From Acetobacteraceae bacterium (GTDB taxonomy: Bacteria > Pseudomonadota > Alphaproteobacteria > Acetobacterales > Acetobacteraceae): DNA of 64,000 bases. Of the stretch, positions 35,744-44,732 are shown piece by piece (the stretch's first letter is position 1; the number at the start of each line of letters is the position of its first letter). The position numbers and the translations under genes are program-made. The notes under the pieces were generated by a model. It was not told the origin of the DNA. It saw nothing but the letters and a program-made list of their open reading frames with translations, and did no database searches. The stretch covers positions 248,001 through 312,000 of the forward strand of contig CANJLW010000003.1 of the NCBI GenBank assembly GCA_947475245.1, written 5' to 3'.

Positions 35744-36846
35744 TGAGCCACAATAGCTTCGGACATCTGTTCCGCGTCACCACCTGGGGCGAAAGCCACG
35801 GACCCGCGATCGGCTGCGTCGTCGACGGCTGCCCCCCGCGACTGCCTCTGACGGAAGCGGATTTGCAACCCTGGCTGGATCGCCGCCGCCCGGGCCAGTC
35901 GAAGTTCACCACCCAGCGGCAGGAACCGGATCAGGTGCGCATCCTGTCCGGCGTGTTCGAGGGCCAGACCACCGGCACGCCAATCGCGCTGCACATCGAC
36001 AACACCGACCAGCGATCGCGCGACTATGCCGCCATCGCGCAACAATTCCGCCCCGGCCACGCCGATCTGACCTATGACCTGAAATACGGCATCCGCGACT
36101 ATCGCGGCGGCGGGCGATCGTCGGCGCGCGAAACCGCGATGCGGGTCGCCGCCGGCGGCGTCGCGCGCGCCATCCTGGGGCAAGGCATCCGCATTCGCGG
36201 CGCGCTGGTGCAGATCGGTCCGCACAAAATCGACCGCTCCCGCTGGGACTGGGATCAGGTGCACGAAAATCCCTTCTTCTGCCCCGATCCCGTCATGGCG
36301 GCGGAATGGGAAACCTATCTGGGCGCGGTGCGGAAATCCGGCTCCTCGGTCGGCGCGGTGATCGAACTGGCGGCCGACGGCGTGCCACCCGGTCTGGGCG
36401 CGCCGATCTACGGCAAGCTCGACGCCGATCTGGCCGCCGCGCTGATGTCGATCAACGCCGTCAAGGGCGTGGAAATCGGCGACGGCTTCGACGCCGCATG
36501 CCTGTCCGGAGAGGACAACGCCGACGAAATGCGCATGCACGATGGACAGGTCGTGTTCGGCTCCAACCACGCGGGCGGAATTTTGGGCGGAATTTCGACA
36601 GGGCAGCCGATTATTGCCCGTTTCGCGGTCAAGCCGACGAGTTCCATCCTGACCCCGCGCCAGTCGGTGGATCGCCAGGGCAACGACATCGACGTTTCCA
36701 CCAAAGGCCGGCACGACCCCTGCGTGGGCATCCGCGCCGTCCCGGTCGGAGAGGCGATGCTCGCCTGCGTCCTGGCCGATCACCTTCTGCGCCATCGCGC
36801 GCAAAATCCGGATGCCCCGACGACCACGCGGCTGCCCAGGAATTAG
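35743..36846 (+). CDS. aroC: Chorismate synthase
   Basis: The 367-residue enzyme converts 5-enolpyruvylshikimate 3-phosphate to chorismate using reduced FMN. Family motifs GESHG and [15 protein letters not shown], then [18 protein letters not shown], are intact, and the FMN-binding ASG-like [10 protein letters not shown] follows. It starts inside the fabI stop codon and shares its transcript. Confidence 0.97.
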   Translation: MSHNSFGHLFRVTTWGESHGPAIGCVVDGCPPRLPLTEADLQPWLDRRRPGQSKFTTQRQEPDQVRILSGVFEGQTTGTPIALHIDNTDQRSRDYAAIAQQFRPGHADLTYDLKYGIRDYRGGGRSSARETAMRVAAGGVARAILGQGIRIRGALVQIGPHKIDRSRWDWDQVHENPFFCPDPVMAAEWETYLGAVRKSGSSVGAVIELAADGVPPGLGAPIYGKLDADLAAALMSINAVKGVEIGDGFDAACLSGEDNADEMRMHDGQVVFGSNHAGGILGGISTGQPIIARFAVKPTSSILTPRQSVDRQGNDIDVSTKGRHDPCVGIRAVPVGEAMLACVLADHLLRHRAQNPDAPTTTRLPRN

Positions 36847-36920
36847 GGATTTAATAACCAAGCTTGACGGTCGGGTATTTTAGGTCATTGATGCGCCCTC
36901 GTTTGAGGACGCACGATCGC

Positions 36921-38141
36921 ATGGCCAGCACGACGGATTCCCGCTCGACCCATATCGCCGAAGCCTTCGTCGCGTTGGCCGGGCAAACCGCGTGGTCGCG
37001 CCGCCAGGCCGACCTGCTGGCCCGCGCCGCCGACGGTCCACGCGCCGGACTGGCCGCCCGCCGACGCCACGCGATCGAGTTAACCCTGGAACGACTGCGC
37101 GGCGCCCCCACCAACTCCCCTCCCGCTCGGCCTATCGCCGCGACGGAACGGCGGTTGCTGGCCATCGCCGCGGAAATCGTGGCCCTGGGCAAGCGCCTGT
37201 CTCCGACCGGGCGCGCCTGCCTCAAGCAGCGCGTGCGAACGGCGCTGAGCGACGACGGCACGCTGGTGCCGCTGTTCCATCTGGCGCGCACCGGCATGCT
37301 GCAGGCCGCGCGCGGCTTCGATGTCACGCATGCCGGGCTGGAGAGCGACGCGCCCTATGACCTGCTGCTGCGCCGCGACGGGGCGGAGGCCGAGATCGCC
37401 TGCGCGGTCGTCTCGGCCGAGGCCGGGCGCGGCGTACAGCGTGCCGCCTGGTTGCGGCTGGCGGATCGCATCGATCCGGACCTGCAAACCTGGCTCGAAG
37501 CCCATCCCGGCCGCTACCTGCTGAAGATGACCCTGCCGAACGGCCTGAGGGACGAGGCCTCCACGGAAGACACGCTGGTCGCGCTGCACGCCCGTATCCA
37601 AACCCTGCTGCGCACCCATCTGCGTCAGGACCACGACGAGGCCATCGTGTTGCGGCTCGACCCGCTGCTGCTGGCCGGCGCGCAGGCGGGCGATTCGGGG
37701 CTGATCCCATCGCTGCGCGATGCCTTCGGGCCGGAAGCGCATCTGTCGGTGACCAAGGCCGGCGGCGGTGTCTTCGCGATGGCCGCCCGCGCCGGGCAGG
37801 AGAACGACGTTCCCGCCGCCATTCGCCGCCACCTGACCGCGCTGGCGCCGACGCGCCTCACCGGCGATCGTCCCGGCATTCTGTCGATCCTGGTGGAGGA
37901 CGCGGACCGGACGGAATGGCTCGATCCCCGCGACCGACTGCGGCTGGAAGGCGAGACACGCCACTTCCTGACCTGTCCGGAGGCACGCGGCGTGATCGCG
38001 GTGTCGTTCGCCTCGCGGCTGGAACTGTTCGGCGCGGTGCCGCCGGACGGCGTCGCGGATGGCGAATTGCGCTATCGCAATCCGGGTCACCCCGCCGCAA
38101 AATCGGTCGCCCTGGCACCCGCCGTGCTGTCGTCGATCTGA
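36921..38141 (+). CDS. Hypothetical protein, Ala/Arg-rich
   Basis: About 406 residues from MASTTDSRSTHIAEAF, the start with GAGG upstream; an ATG at 36891 or a TTG at 36864 would lengthen it. I do not recognise a family. The first 80 residues are helix-rich; the middle holds IDPDLQTWLEAHPGRYLLKMTLPN and a possible nuclease-like or coiled segment; the C-terminal third has LFGAVPPDGVADGELRYRN. It follows aroC with a 74-base gap and could be co-transcribed. Function is not predictable. Confidence 0.6.
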   Translation: MASTTDSRSTHIAEAFVALAGQTAWSRRQADLLARAADGPRAGLAARRRHAIELTLERLRGAPTNSPPARPIAATERRLLAIAAEIVALGKRLSPTGRACLKQRVRTALSDDGTLVPLFHLARTGMLQAARGFDVTHAGLESDAPYDLLLRRDGAEAEIACAVVSAEAGRGVQRAAWLRLADRIDPDLQTWLEAHPGRYLLKMTLPNGLRDEASTEDTLVALHARIQTLLRTHLRQDHDEAIVLRLDPLLLAGAQAGDSGLIPSLRDAFGPEAHLSVTKAGGGVFAMAARAGQENDVPAAIRRHLTALAPTRLTGDRPGILSILVEDADRTEWLDPRDRLRLEGETRHFLTCPEARGVIAVSFASRLELFGAVPPDGVADGELRYRNPGHPAAKSVALAPAVLSSI

Positions 38142-38239
38142 CCGGCGGCCCGCCGAGCAGAGCGGGGAGCGGTGGGTTTTGCGGGTAGAATCATACCTTT
38201 GTCGTACGGCTTCACTCTTTCGTAACTCTTTGGCACGCA

Positions 38240-38271
38240 AAATGCGTAGCCGTCCGGGCGTTGACGCATTT
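38240..38271 (+). promoter_or_regulatory. Inverted repeat upstream of small protein gene
   Basis: AAATGCGT (38240-38247) and ACGCATTT (38264-38271) form a perfect 8-base inverted repeat with a 16-base spacer, 66 bases before the ATG at 38337. It stands out as AT-rich in a GC-rich region and could be a regulator site or an early-transcript hairpin. Confidence 0.4.
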
Positions 38272-38336
38272 ACGCCCCGATATCGCCACGCTGTCCGGCG
38301 ACAAGGTGGCTACGCGCTCTTGTGGAGACCGTTTGG

Positions 38337-38501
38337 ATGTCTGAAGCCGAGTTCGATCGCACACTGAATGAGCTTGACCGCCTGTTGAACGATCCGACCA
38401 TCCCGATGCAGGCCGAACGCATCTGGACCATGCTGGCCGACGTCGCGAGCCGGAACCTCGTGATCCAACCCCCCGCCATCCCAACACCTATCGCGGTCTG
38501 A
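38337..38501 (+). CDS. 54-residue hypothetical small protein
   Basis: The protein MSEAEFDRTLNELDRLLNDP continues with helical TIPMQAERIWTMLADVA and a proline-rich tail. GGAGA lies before the ATG. The acidic amphipathic helices make it look real despite its size. I do not know its function. Its last 14 bases overlap the 3' end of tlyA on the other strand. Confidence 0.6.
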   Translation: MSEAEFDRTLNELDRLLNDPTIPMQAERIWTMLADVASRNLVIQPPAIPTPIAV

Positions 38502-39246
38502 ACCGCGCCGCGATCAGGAACTCACGGTTGCCTTCGGGGCCGGTGATGGGGCTTTCCTCCAGCCCCATCACCGACCAACCGTCCAACCCGTTCCACCACC
38601 CGACGATGCGGTCGCAGACCTCGCGATGCACCTCGGGGTCGCGCACGACGCCCTTGGCGCCGACCTGATGCGCGGCGGCTTCGAACTGCGGCTTGATCAG
38701 CGCGACGGCCCAGGCATCCGGCGCGCAGAGCGAAAGCGGTGCCGGCAGGATTGTCCGCAAGCCGATGAAGCTCGCATCGCAGACCACGGCGCCGATGGGC
38801 ACCGCATCGGCTTCCCCGATCGCCGCTCGCGTCAGATGGCGCGCATTCAGCCGCTCGTGAACGGCAACGCGGGGATCGGCGCGCAGCTTCCAGGCAAGCT
38901 GGCCATGGCCGACATCGATCGCGTGAACCTTAGTCGCGCCGTTCGTCAGCAGCACGTCGGTGAACCCACCGGTGGACGCACCGATATCCAGGCACACAAT
39001 CTCCGTCGGCGACAGCCCGAAATGGCTCAGCGCATGCGCCAGCTTCAGCCCGCCGCGAGACACCCAGGGATGCTCCTGGCCGCGGACCTCCAGCGGGGTG
39101 CCTTCCGCCAGGGGCTGGCCGGCCTTTTCGACGCGACGCTCCCCGGAGAACACCTTGCCCGCCAGCACCAATGCCTGCGCGCGCGCCAGACTTTCGACCA
39201 GCCCCAGTTCCACCAGTAACTGATCGGCGCGCTTACGCGCGGCCAT
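38488..39246 (-). CDS. tlyA: TlyA-family rRNA (cytidine-2'-O)-methyltransferase / hemolysin A homologue
   Basis: The 252-residue protein has an N-terminal S4 RNA-binding domain (KRADQLLVELGLVESLARAQALVLAG) and an FtsJ-like SAM domain (EIVCLDIGASTGGFTDVLL, VVCDASFIGL). TlyA methylates ribosomal RNA 2'-O-ribose. It lies 12 bases downstream of xseB. Confidence 0.93.
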   Translation of the reverse strand: MAARKRADQLLVELGLVESLARAQALVLAGKVFSGERRVEKAGQPLAEGTPLEVRGQEHPWVSRGGLKLAHALSHFGLSPTEIVCLDIGASTGGFTDVLLTNGATKVHAIDVGHGQLAWKLRADPRVAVHERLNARHLTRAAIGEADAVPIGAVVCDASFIGLRTILPAPLSLCAPDAWAVALIKPQFEAAAHQVGAKGVVRDPEVHREVCDRIVGWWNGLDGWSVMGLEESPITGPEGNREFLIAARFRPR

Positions 39247-39258
39247 CGCCGTCGAACC

Positions 39259-39507
39259 CTATTCGAGCGGTCGCGTGCTCAACGATCCGTCGGCGTGCTT
39301 CACGATCGCCTCGACCCGGGCCTCCGCCTCCGACAGGCGGGCCTCGCAATGGCGACGCAGCAGCACGCCGCGCTCGTAGGCGGCAATGGAATCCTCCAGC
39401 TTCTGCTGGCCCGCTTCCAACTGCCGGACGATCTGCTCCAGCTCCGCCAGGGCATCCTCGAACGACAGCGACGCGACATCCGGCGCGGGTTTCTGGGGGT
39501 CTGCCAT
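39259..39507 (-). CDS. xseB: Exodeoxyribonuclease VII small subunit
   Basis: The 82-residue protein fits XseB: SLSFEDALAELEQIVRQLEA and KLEDSIAAYERGVLLRRHCE, the helix pair that binds XseA. The start is preceded by GGAGG. No xseA gene is nearby. The usual partner of XseB in alphaproteobacteria is the next dxs/tlyA segment, which agrees with tlyA lying just downstream. Confidence 0.95.
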   Translation of the reverse strand: MADPQKPAPDVASLSFEDALAELEQIVRQLEAGQQKLEDSIAAYERGVLLRRHCEARLSEAEARVEAIVKHADGSLSTRPLE

Positions 39508-39520
39508 AAGGGTCCTCCGG

Positions 39521-40453
39521 CTACGCCCGCATGAGCGATCTGACATGGACGGTCACCGATTCGGCGAGCGCATGCAGGTCGTAGCCGCCTTCGAGCACCG
39601 ATACCACCCGCCCGCCGCAATGCGCGTCGGCGACGGCCAGCAATTGGTCGGTCAACCAGGCGAAGTCGGCGGTTTCCACACGCAACTGCGCCAGCGGATC
39701 GTCCTTATGGGCATCGAAGCCGGCCGAGATGATCAACAGTCCCGGCGCGAACCGGTTCAATTCCGGCAGAATGTCGCGCTCCCACGCCGAACGAAACGCA
39801 GCGCTGCCCTCATGCGGGCGAAGCGGCGCGTTGACGATGTTGTCGGCGATGCCGCGATCCCAGGCCTCTCCGGTGCCGGGATAGCAGGGGCTTTGGTGGG
39901 AGGACGCGTAGAACAGGTCCTTGTCCTGGGCGAACATGGCCTGCGTGCCGTTCCCGTGATGCACGTCGAAGTCCACGACCGCGACCCGCTGGACTCCCCA
40001 TTGCGCGCGCGCGTGCAGCGCGGCAACGGCGACGTTGTTGAAGAAGCAGAAGCCCATCGCGCGCGCCGGTTCGGCATGATGGCCCGGCGGACGGACGGCG
40101 GCGAAGGCCGATCGCGCCTTCCCCGACATCACCAAATCCACCCCCAGCACCGCCGCCCCAGCCGCTCGGCTGATCGCCTCGACGCTGCCCTCGCTCATCG
40201 CCGTGTCGCCGTCGAGCTGTACGCGGCTGCCGGGATCCGGATGAATCGCCAGAATCGCTTCGACATAGGGCCGCGGATGCACCCGGATCAGTTGTTCGAT
40301 CGTCGCTTCCGGCGCGGATTCGCGCGGCAGCATGGCGAACTCCGGTGCCTCCAGCGCATCGAGCACGGCTTGCAGCCGTTCGGAGCATTCCGGGTGATAC
40401 GGCCCGGTATCGTGGTCCAGGCACGCGGCATGGGTGATCAGAACCGTGGTCAC
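39521..40453 (-). CDS. Histone deacetylase-like (class II / AcuC-type) deacetylase
   Basis: The 310-residue zinc hydrolase has RPPGHHAEP and VVDFDVHHGNGTQAMF, the active-site His pair and metal ligands, and SAGFDAHKDDPLAQL. The start is GTG, one base after the tusA stop codon. Such bacterial HDAC-like enzymes deacetylate polyamines, acetoin-related or protein substrates. It follows tusA on the same strand and precedes xseB, so the order is tusA > deacetylase > xseB > tlyA. Confidence 0.92.
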   Translation of the reverse strand: MTTVLITHAACLDHDTGPYHPECSERLQAVLDALEAPEFAMLPRESAPEATIEQLIRVHPRPYVEAILAIHPDPGSRVQLDGDTAMSEGSVEAISRAAGAAVLGVDLVMSGKARSAFAAVRPPGHHAEPARAMGFCFFNNVAVAALHARAQWGVQRVAVVDFDVHHGNGTQAMFAQDKDLFYASSHQSPCYPGTGEAWDRGIADNIVNAPLRPHEGSAAFRSAWERDILPELNRFAPGLLIISAGFDAHKDDPLAQLRVETADFAWLTDQLLAVADAHCGGRVVSVLEGGYDLHALAESVTVHVRSLMRA

Positions 40454-40454
40454 G

Positions 40455-40706
40455 TCATGCGTCCTTTGCTTCGTCCGGCTCCGGCCGGCGGCGGATCACG
40501 AAGCTGAACACGCCGCTTTCCTCGCTCCATGCCAGCAGCGCGTGGCCGGTTTCCCGACAGAACGCCTGAAAATCGGCCACCGCCGCGCGGTCGGTGGCCA
40601 GCACGCGCAGTCGCTCACCCGGCGCCATGCCGCGCAGCGAACGGTTCGCGCGCAGCACGGGCAACGGGCAGTTCATGCCCTTCACGTCCAATAAGGTCTC
40701 GCTCAT
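40455..40706 (-). CDS. TusA-family sulfurtransferase
   Basis: The 83-residue protein begins MSETLLDVKGMNCPLPVLRA, with the active Cys13 in CPLPVL, and has GERLRVLATDRAAVADFQAFCRETGHAL. TusA-like proteins relay persulfide sulfur in tRNA thiolation, molybdenum cofactor or sulfur oxidation. Which pathway applies here is unknown. It is the first gene of the minus-strand group with the deacetylase and xseB. Confidence 0.92.
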   Translation of the reverse strand: MSETLLDVKGMNCPLPVLRANRSLRGMAPGERLRVLATDRAAVADFQAFCRETGHALLAWSEESGVFSFVIRRRPEPDEAKDA

Positions 40707-40785
40707 GCCCCTATCCTGGGGACATGACGTGCGCGCGGCAACCCGCTTTTTGACCGACAGGGGGTATTCGCGCCATCCTGCCGGC

Positions 40786-41685
40786 ATGAGCAAACATCGC
40801 ATCGGTATCGATCTGGGCGGCACGAAGATCGAAATCGCCGTTCTGGCGCCTGACGGGAACGAGGTCCTGCGCCGGCGTGTCCCAACGCCCAAGGCCTATC
40901 CCGACGCGCTGGCGGCGATCGCCGGCCTTGTGACGGACGCGGAGGCCACTCTCGGCGTCACCGCCACCGTCGGCATCGGCATCCCCGGCGTGATCAGCCC
41001 GGCCACGGGATTGGTGAAGAACGCGAATTCCATCGCGCTGAACGGGCATCGCTTCGATCTGGATATCGCCGAAGCGCTGAGGCGCGAAGTGCGCGTCGAG
41101 AACGACGCCAATTGCTTTGCGTTGAGCGAGGCGGTGGACGGCGCCGGTGCCGGCCATGGCGTGGTGTTCGGCGTGATCCTGGGCACCGGCTGCGGCGGCG
41201 GGATCGTGATCAACGGTCAGGTCCATCGCGGGCCGCATCGGATCGCCGCCGAATGGGGCCATAACCCGCTGCCGTGGCAAACGCCGGAGGAATATCCTGG
41301 CAACCTCTGCTGGTGCGGCCTGCGCGGTTGCCTGGAAACCTACGTCGCCGGCCCCTCTCTGGCACGCGACTGCGACGGGCCGGAGGCACGCGACGCCAGC
41401 GCTTTCCCGGCGCGGGCCGCCGCGGGGGACGAACGCGCGCGGGCGGCGTTGGAACGCCACGCCGATCGTCTGGCGCGCGGGCTGGCACAGGTCATCAACC
41501 TGCTCGATCCCGATGCCATCGTTCTCGGCGGCGGGCTGTCGAACATGGCGCATCTGTATGTGGAGTTGCCGCGATTGCTGCCGCGCCACGTCTTCAGCGA
41601 CACCATCACCACGCCGATCGTCAAGAACAAGCACGGCGATTCGTCGGGGGTACGCGGCGCTGCCTGGCTTTGGCCCGCGACCTGA
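40786..41685 (+). CDS. ROK-family sugar kinase (fructokinase / N-acetylhexosamine kinase-like)
   Basis: The 299-residue kinase opens SKHRIGIDLGGTKIEIAVL with the phosphate-1 motif DLGGTK, and has the ROK zinc-binding CWCGLRGCLETYVAG. NDANCFALSEAV and LGTGCGGGIVING are the adenosine and sugar-binding segments. It belongs to the fructokinase/NagK/Mak branch. The zinc motif and length are normal. Its end overlaps the first unit of the 27-base hairpin repeat. Confidence 0.93.
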   Translation: MSKHRIGIDLGGTKIEIAVLAPDGNEVLRRRVPTPKAYPDALAAIAGLVTDAEATLGVTATVGIGIPGVISPATGLVKNANSIALNGHRFDLDIAEALRREVRVENDANCFALSEAVDGAGAGHGVVFGVILGTGCGGGIVINGQVHRGPHRIAAEWGHNPLPWQTPEEYPGNLCWCGLRGCLETYVAGPSLARDCDGPEARDASAFPARAAAGDERARAALERHADRLARGLAQVINLLDPDAIVLGGGLSNMAHLYVELPRLLPRHVFSDTITTPIVKNKHGDSSGVRGAAWLWPAT

Positions 41686-41745
41686 AGGGTCGCCTAAAAC
41701 CAGTCGACCCGAAAGGTCGCGGGAGACAAGTCGACCTGAAGGGTC
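41678..41745. repeat. 27-base tandem hairpin repeat, three units
   Basis: CGACC-TGAAG-GGTCG (41678-41692), CGACC-CGAAA-GGTCG (41705-41719) and CGACC-TGAAG-GGTC (41732-41745) start exactly 27 bases apart. Each unit is a short stem with a 5-base loop, followed by a semi-conserved linker. The array spans the 58-base gap between the convergent ROK kinase and eipB and overlaps both stop codons. It may act as a bidirectional terminator or mRNA-stabilising structure. Confidence 0.75.
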
Positions 41746-42538
41746 AGCAGCGCGGCGGGTGTACCTGGAATTTGGCCATCTTCGCGTTCATCACGAAGTC
41801 GCCGAAGTCCATCTGCATGTCATCGGCCACGCCGTTCTCCCAATAGCGCAGGCCGACCTCGTAACTCGGCGTCGTCGCGCTCGCCTGCCGATCGAAAAAC
41901 GCCAGTCGCACCCGCGTGCTGGGAAGAACGGACAGCGCGGCGTGCGGCGTCGCGAATGGCGGCTTCCAGTCCAGGATGGCGGCGGAACTGTCCTGCGCGC
42001 CGTGCTCGTCGGTGCCGTCGAACAGCGGGATGGCGAGGAACTTCTTGCCGGCCCGCGCCGCCTCCAGAATGGCGCTGGTATGCGCCATCGGGAAGTAGGT
42101 ACCGGCGGGCAATGTCTTCGTGTCGTCGTGCGGGGTGGTATATTTCGCCTCGCCGGGGCCGCCCGCGCGTTCCAGCGATGCTTCGCCGTCGGTCTGGCTC
42201 GTGACCGCGGTGTCGGTCAACTGCTTGACGTGGAAACGGAACTTCAGCCCGTCCTTGGACTCCCACGTCGCGTAGTCCGACTCCATCTCGATGCTTTGGC
42301 CATCGGCGTTGATCACGGTCATGCGCAGCCGCTGGCGCACCGCCCAGCCGTCGCAGGTGTCCACGACCTCGTACCCCATGCTGCCGCGCGCGCCCTGAAC
42401 GTCGTTCCCGCGTGAGGAGCCGAAGGTAAGCTCGTAAGCCGCGTCATGCGCCGCCAACGGTGCCACCGCCGGTGTCTGAGCCCCGACCCCGCACGGGGCG
42501 ACGAGCAGCAAGGAGACCAGGATAGCGCGCAGCCGCAT
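41744..42538 (-). CDS. eipB: EipB-family cell-envelope integrity protein (DUF1849)
   Basis: The 264-residue exported protein has a signal peptide (about 1-20), then HDAAYELTFGS and the beta-spiral pattern of the DUF1849 family. Two cysteines, Cys62 in DTCDGW and the terminal residue Cys264, fit the conserved disulfide reported for EipB of Brucella. It supports envelope integrity in alphaproteobacteria. GGAG precedes the start. It lies between the ROK kinase and aspS. Confidence 0.87.
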   Translation of the reverse strand: MRLRAILVSLLLVAPCGVGAQTPAVAPLAAHDAAYELTFGSSRGNDVQGARGSMGYEVVDTCDGWAVRQRLRMTVINADGQSIEMESDYATWESKDGLKFRFHVKQLTDTAVTSQTDGEASLERAGGPGEAKYTTPHDDTKTLPAGTYFPMAHTSAILEAARAGKKFLAIPLFDGTDEHGAQDSSAAILDWKPPFATPHAALSVLPSTRVRLAFFDRQASATTPSYEVGLRYWENGVADDMQMDFGDFVMNAKMAKFQVHPPRC

Positions 42539-42581
42539 CGTGTTGCTCCGGTTTCCGGTCCGATCTTCCGAACCGCGTCGA

Positions 42582-44378
42582 TTACGTGCTTGTAGCACGC
42601 GGCTTCGCGGGGGGGAGATCGATCTTGAGTGACAACTCCTTCATCCGCGCCGGCGGAACCTCGGCCGGCGCACCCATCAGCAGGTCTTCGCCCTGCTGGT
42701 TCAGCGGGAACAGGATGACTTCGCGGATGTTCGGCTCATCGGCCAGCAGCATCACCATGCGGTCGATGCCCGGCGCCGATCCGCCGTGCGGCGGCGCGCC
42801 GTAGCGGAACGCGTTCAGCATGCCGCCGAAGCGGGCTTCAACGTCGGCGGCGCTGTAGCCGGCGATTTCAAAAGCACGCAGCATGATGTCCGGACGATGA
42901 TTGCGGATCGCGCCGGAGGACAGTTCGATGCCGTTGCAGACGATATCGTATTGATAGGCTTTGATGGTCAGCGGGTCCTGCGTATTCAGCGCTTCCAGTT
43001 CGCCCTGCGGCATGCTGAACGGATTGTGGCTGAAGTCGATCAGACCGGTGTCTTCGTTCAGTTCGTACATCGGGAAGTCGGTGATCCAGCAGAACCGGAA
43101 GCTGCCCTTTTCCGTCAGGTTGAGCTCGTCGCCCAGGCGCGTGCGCACCGTACCGGCGAACTTCTCCGCCGTTTCCTTCTTGCCGGCGACGAAGAACACG
43201 GCATCGCCCGGCTGCGCGCCGCTGGCGAGCCGAATTGCCTCCGCGCGATCGGCTTCCAGATTGCGCGCGATCGGGCCTTTGGGGCCTTCGGCGTCATAGA
43301 CAATGTAACCCAGCCCGCCGGCACCTTCGGCGCGCGCCCATTCGTTCAGCTTGTCGAAGAAACTGCGCGGCTGCATACCGGCACCCGGAGCCGGGATCGC
43401 GCGCACGATCCCGCCGGACGCGGCGATCTTCGCGAACAAGCCAAAGCCCGACCCGGCGTAATGCGTGGTCACGTCCGCGATCCGGATCGGGTTGCGCAGG
43501 TCCGGCTTGTCGGACCCGAATTCCAGCATCGCGGTGTCATAGGGGATGCGCGGGAAGGGCGGCTTGGTTACACCCCTTCCCTCGGCGAATTCCTCGAACA
43601 CGCCGGCCATCACCGGTTCAATCGTGTTGAACACGTCTTCCTGCGTGACATAGCTCATCTCGAAGTCGAGCTGATAGAACTCACCCGGAGAGCGATCCGC
43701 GCGCGATGCCTCGTCGCGGAAGCAGGGCGCGATCTGAAAGTAGCGGTCGAAGCCCGCGACCATCAGCAGTTGCTTGAACTGCTGCGGCGCCTGCGGCAGG
43801 GCATAGAACTTGCCGGGATGATTGCGCGCGGGCACCAGGAAGTCCCGCGCCCCTTCCGGGCTGGACGCGGTCAGGATCGGGGTCTGGTATTCCATGAACC
43901 CGGCATCGATCATGCGCCGGCGGATGGAACTGATGACGTTCGATCGCAGCATCATGTTCCGATGCAGCTTGTCGCGGCGCAGATCGATGAAACGGTACTT
44001 CAGACGGATATCCTCGGGGAAGCGTTCTTCCCCGGCGACCTGCATCGGCAGCACTTCGGCCGGCGACTGCACGATCATCTCGGTCACCCGCAATTCGATC
44101 TCCCCCGTCGGCAACCTGGGGTTCACCGTGCCGGTTTCCCGCGCCACGACCTGGCCGGTAACGGTCACGACGCTTTCCGGGCGCACCGCGTCGGCGGCTG
44201 CGAACCCGGCGGACCCGGCGGCGAACACGCATTGGGTCAGGCCGTAATGGTCGCGCAGATCGATGAACAACAGCCCGCCATGGTCGCGCTTGGAGTGCAC
44301 CCAGCCCGAAAGGCGTACGGTGTTTCCGGCATCGGCGGCGCGCAGAGCGCCGCATGTATGGGTGCGATAGGCGTGCAT
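42582..44378 (-). CDS. aspS: Aspartyl-tRNA synthetase
   Basis: The 598-residue class II synthetase begins [16 protein letters not shown]. It has the anticodon-binding OB fold ([20 protein letters not shown]), the GAD insertion domain and motif 3 ([14 protein letters not shown]). Class II motif 2 ([23 protein letters not shown]) is present. Most bacteria of this group have a non-discriminating enzyme that also serves tRNA-Asn when GatCAB is present. The terminator and small frames upstream suggest a regulated leader. Confidence 0.98.
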   Translation of the reverse strand: MHAYRTHTCGALRAADAGNTVRLSGWVHSKRDHGGLLFIDLRDHYGLTQCVFAAGSAGFAAADAVRPESVVTVTGQVVARETGTVNPRLPTGEIELRVTEMIVQSPAEVLPMQVAGEERFPEDIRLKYRFIDLRRDKLHRNMMLRSNVISSIRRRMIDAGFMEYQTPILTASSPEGARDFLVPARNHPGKFYALPQAPQQFKQLLMVAGFDRYFQIAPCFRDEASRADRSPGEFYQLDFEMSYVTQEDVFNTIEPVMAGVFEEFAEGRGVTKPPFPRIPYDTAMLEFGSDKPDLRNPIRIADVTTHYAGSGFGLFAKIAASGGIVRAIPAPGAGMQPRSFFDKLNEWARAEGAGGLGYIVYDAEGPKGPIARNLEADRAEAIRLASGAQPGDAVFFVAGKKETAEKFAGTVRTRLGDELNLTEKGSFRFCWITDFPMYELNEDTGLIDFSHNPFSMPQGELEALNTQDPLTIKAYQYDIVCNGIELSSGAIRNHRPDIMLRAFEIAGYSAADVEARFGGMLNAFRYGAPPHGGSAPGIDRMVMLLADEPNIREVILFPLNQQGEDLLMGAPAEVPPARMKELSLKIDLPPAKPRATST

Positions 44379-44536
44379 CGTCTGTAACCTGCTGCCAAGA
44401 AGGTCCGGCAAAGCCGAACCGGGGAATCCCGATGGGGACCAAGGGGCGGGAGACAAGCCCCGGCGGCAACGCCAAGTCAAGGCTATTGACGCGTGATCGC
44501 GCGCGTCGCCCATCGCGGAGCCATCTTCAGAGGATG

Positions 44537-44544
44537 TTAACCAT
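44537..44544. promoter_or_regulatory. CtrA-type half-site TTAACCAT
   Basis: TTAACCAT in the aspS leader matches the alphaproteobacterial CtrA half-site. A second half at the correct 7-base distance is missing, so this is a half-site only. An identical octamer is found in a complete box at 54435-54442. Confidence 0.3.
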
Positions 44545-44618
44545 TACGGGGCTAAAAGCAAAAACCGGCCGGGGCTGGCCCGACCGGTTCTGGAAGGGAG
44601 CACACGATGCAGTACCAT
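44544..44618 (-). CDS. Possible 24-residue leader peptide before aspS
   Basis: From ATG at 44618 the frame reads MVLHRVLPSRTGRASPGRFL, ending LLAP. AGGAG lies six bases upstream, an excellent ribosome site. The frame runs right through the terminator hairpin, the arrangement expected of an attenuator leader, but it has no Asp codons. It could be chance. Confidence 0.25.
   Translation of the reverse strand: MVLHRVLPSRTGRASPGRFLLLAP
44560..44589 (-). terminator. Rho-independent terminator upstream of aspS
   Basis: AACCGG-C-CGGG (44563-44573) pairs with CCCG-A-CCGGTT (44579-44589), with one mismatch and a 5-base loop. On the minus strand TTTTTGCTTTT follows. It ends transcripts from the amidohydrolase and may attenuate aspS. 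It lies about 180 bases upstream of the aspS start. Confidence 0.8.
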
Positions 44619-44687
44619 CGTTTTCTCCTACCGAAGAGAGTGGTGATCATCGACATTCGTGTCAAGATCATCATTAAGCGACGGTAG
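44607..44687 (+). CDS. Possible 26-residue basic peptide
   Basis: Frame MQYHRFLLPKRVVIIDIRVK continues IIIKRR. GGGAG lies seven bases before the ATG. It is very basic and hydrophobic. It is antisense to the leader transcript and may be chance. Confidence 0.2.
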   Translation: MQYHRFLLPKRVVIIDIRVKIIIKRR

Positions 44688-44732
44688 GGGGCCGGCCGGC
44701 CCGGTCAAACGGGTCGGCCACCTTCGGACCGG

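Larger units (their letters stand above)
44379..44732. other. Leader region of aspS, 354 bases
   Basis: This gap holds, read leftward from the amidohydrolase, a TTGACA-like -35 (minus strand, 44659-44664), an AGGAG ribosome site, a 24-codon frame, a strong terminator, and a GTTAAC-type CtrA half-site. A 26-codon frame lies on the plus strand. The components are listed separately. No RNA family is recognised. Confidence 0.5.

Noticed and set aside
42786-44387. 533-residue open frame opposite aspS
   Set aside because: Antisense of aspS, whose class II motifs are clear.
44607-44687. 26-codon basic peptide as a type I toxin
   Set aside because: The residues fit a short hydrophobic-basic peptide, but there is no antisense RNA evidence, so I listed it only as a possible frame.
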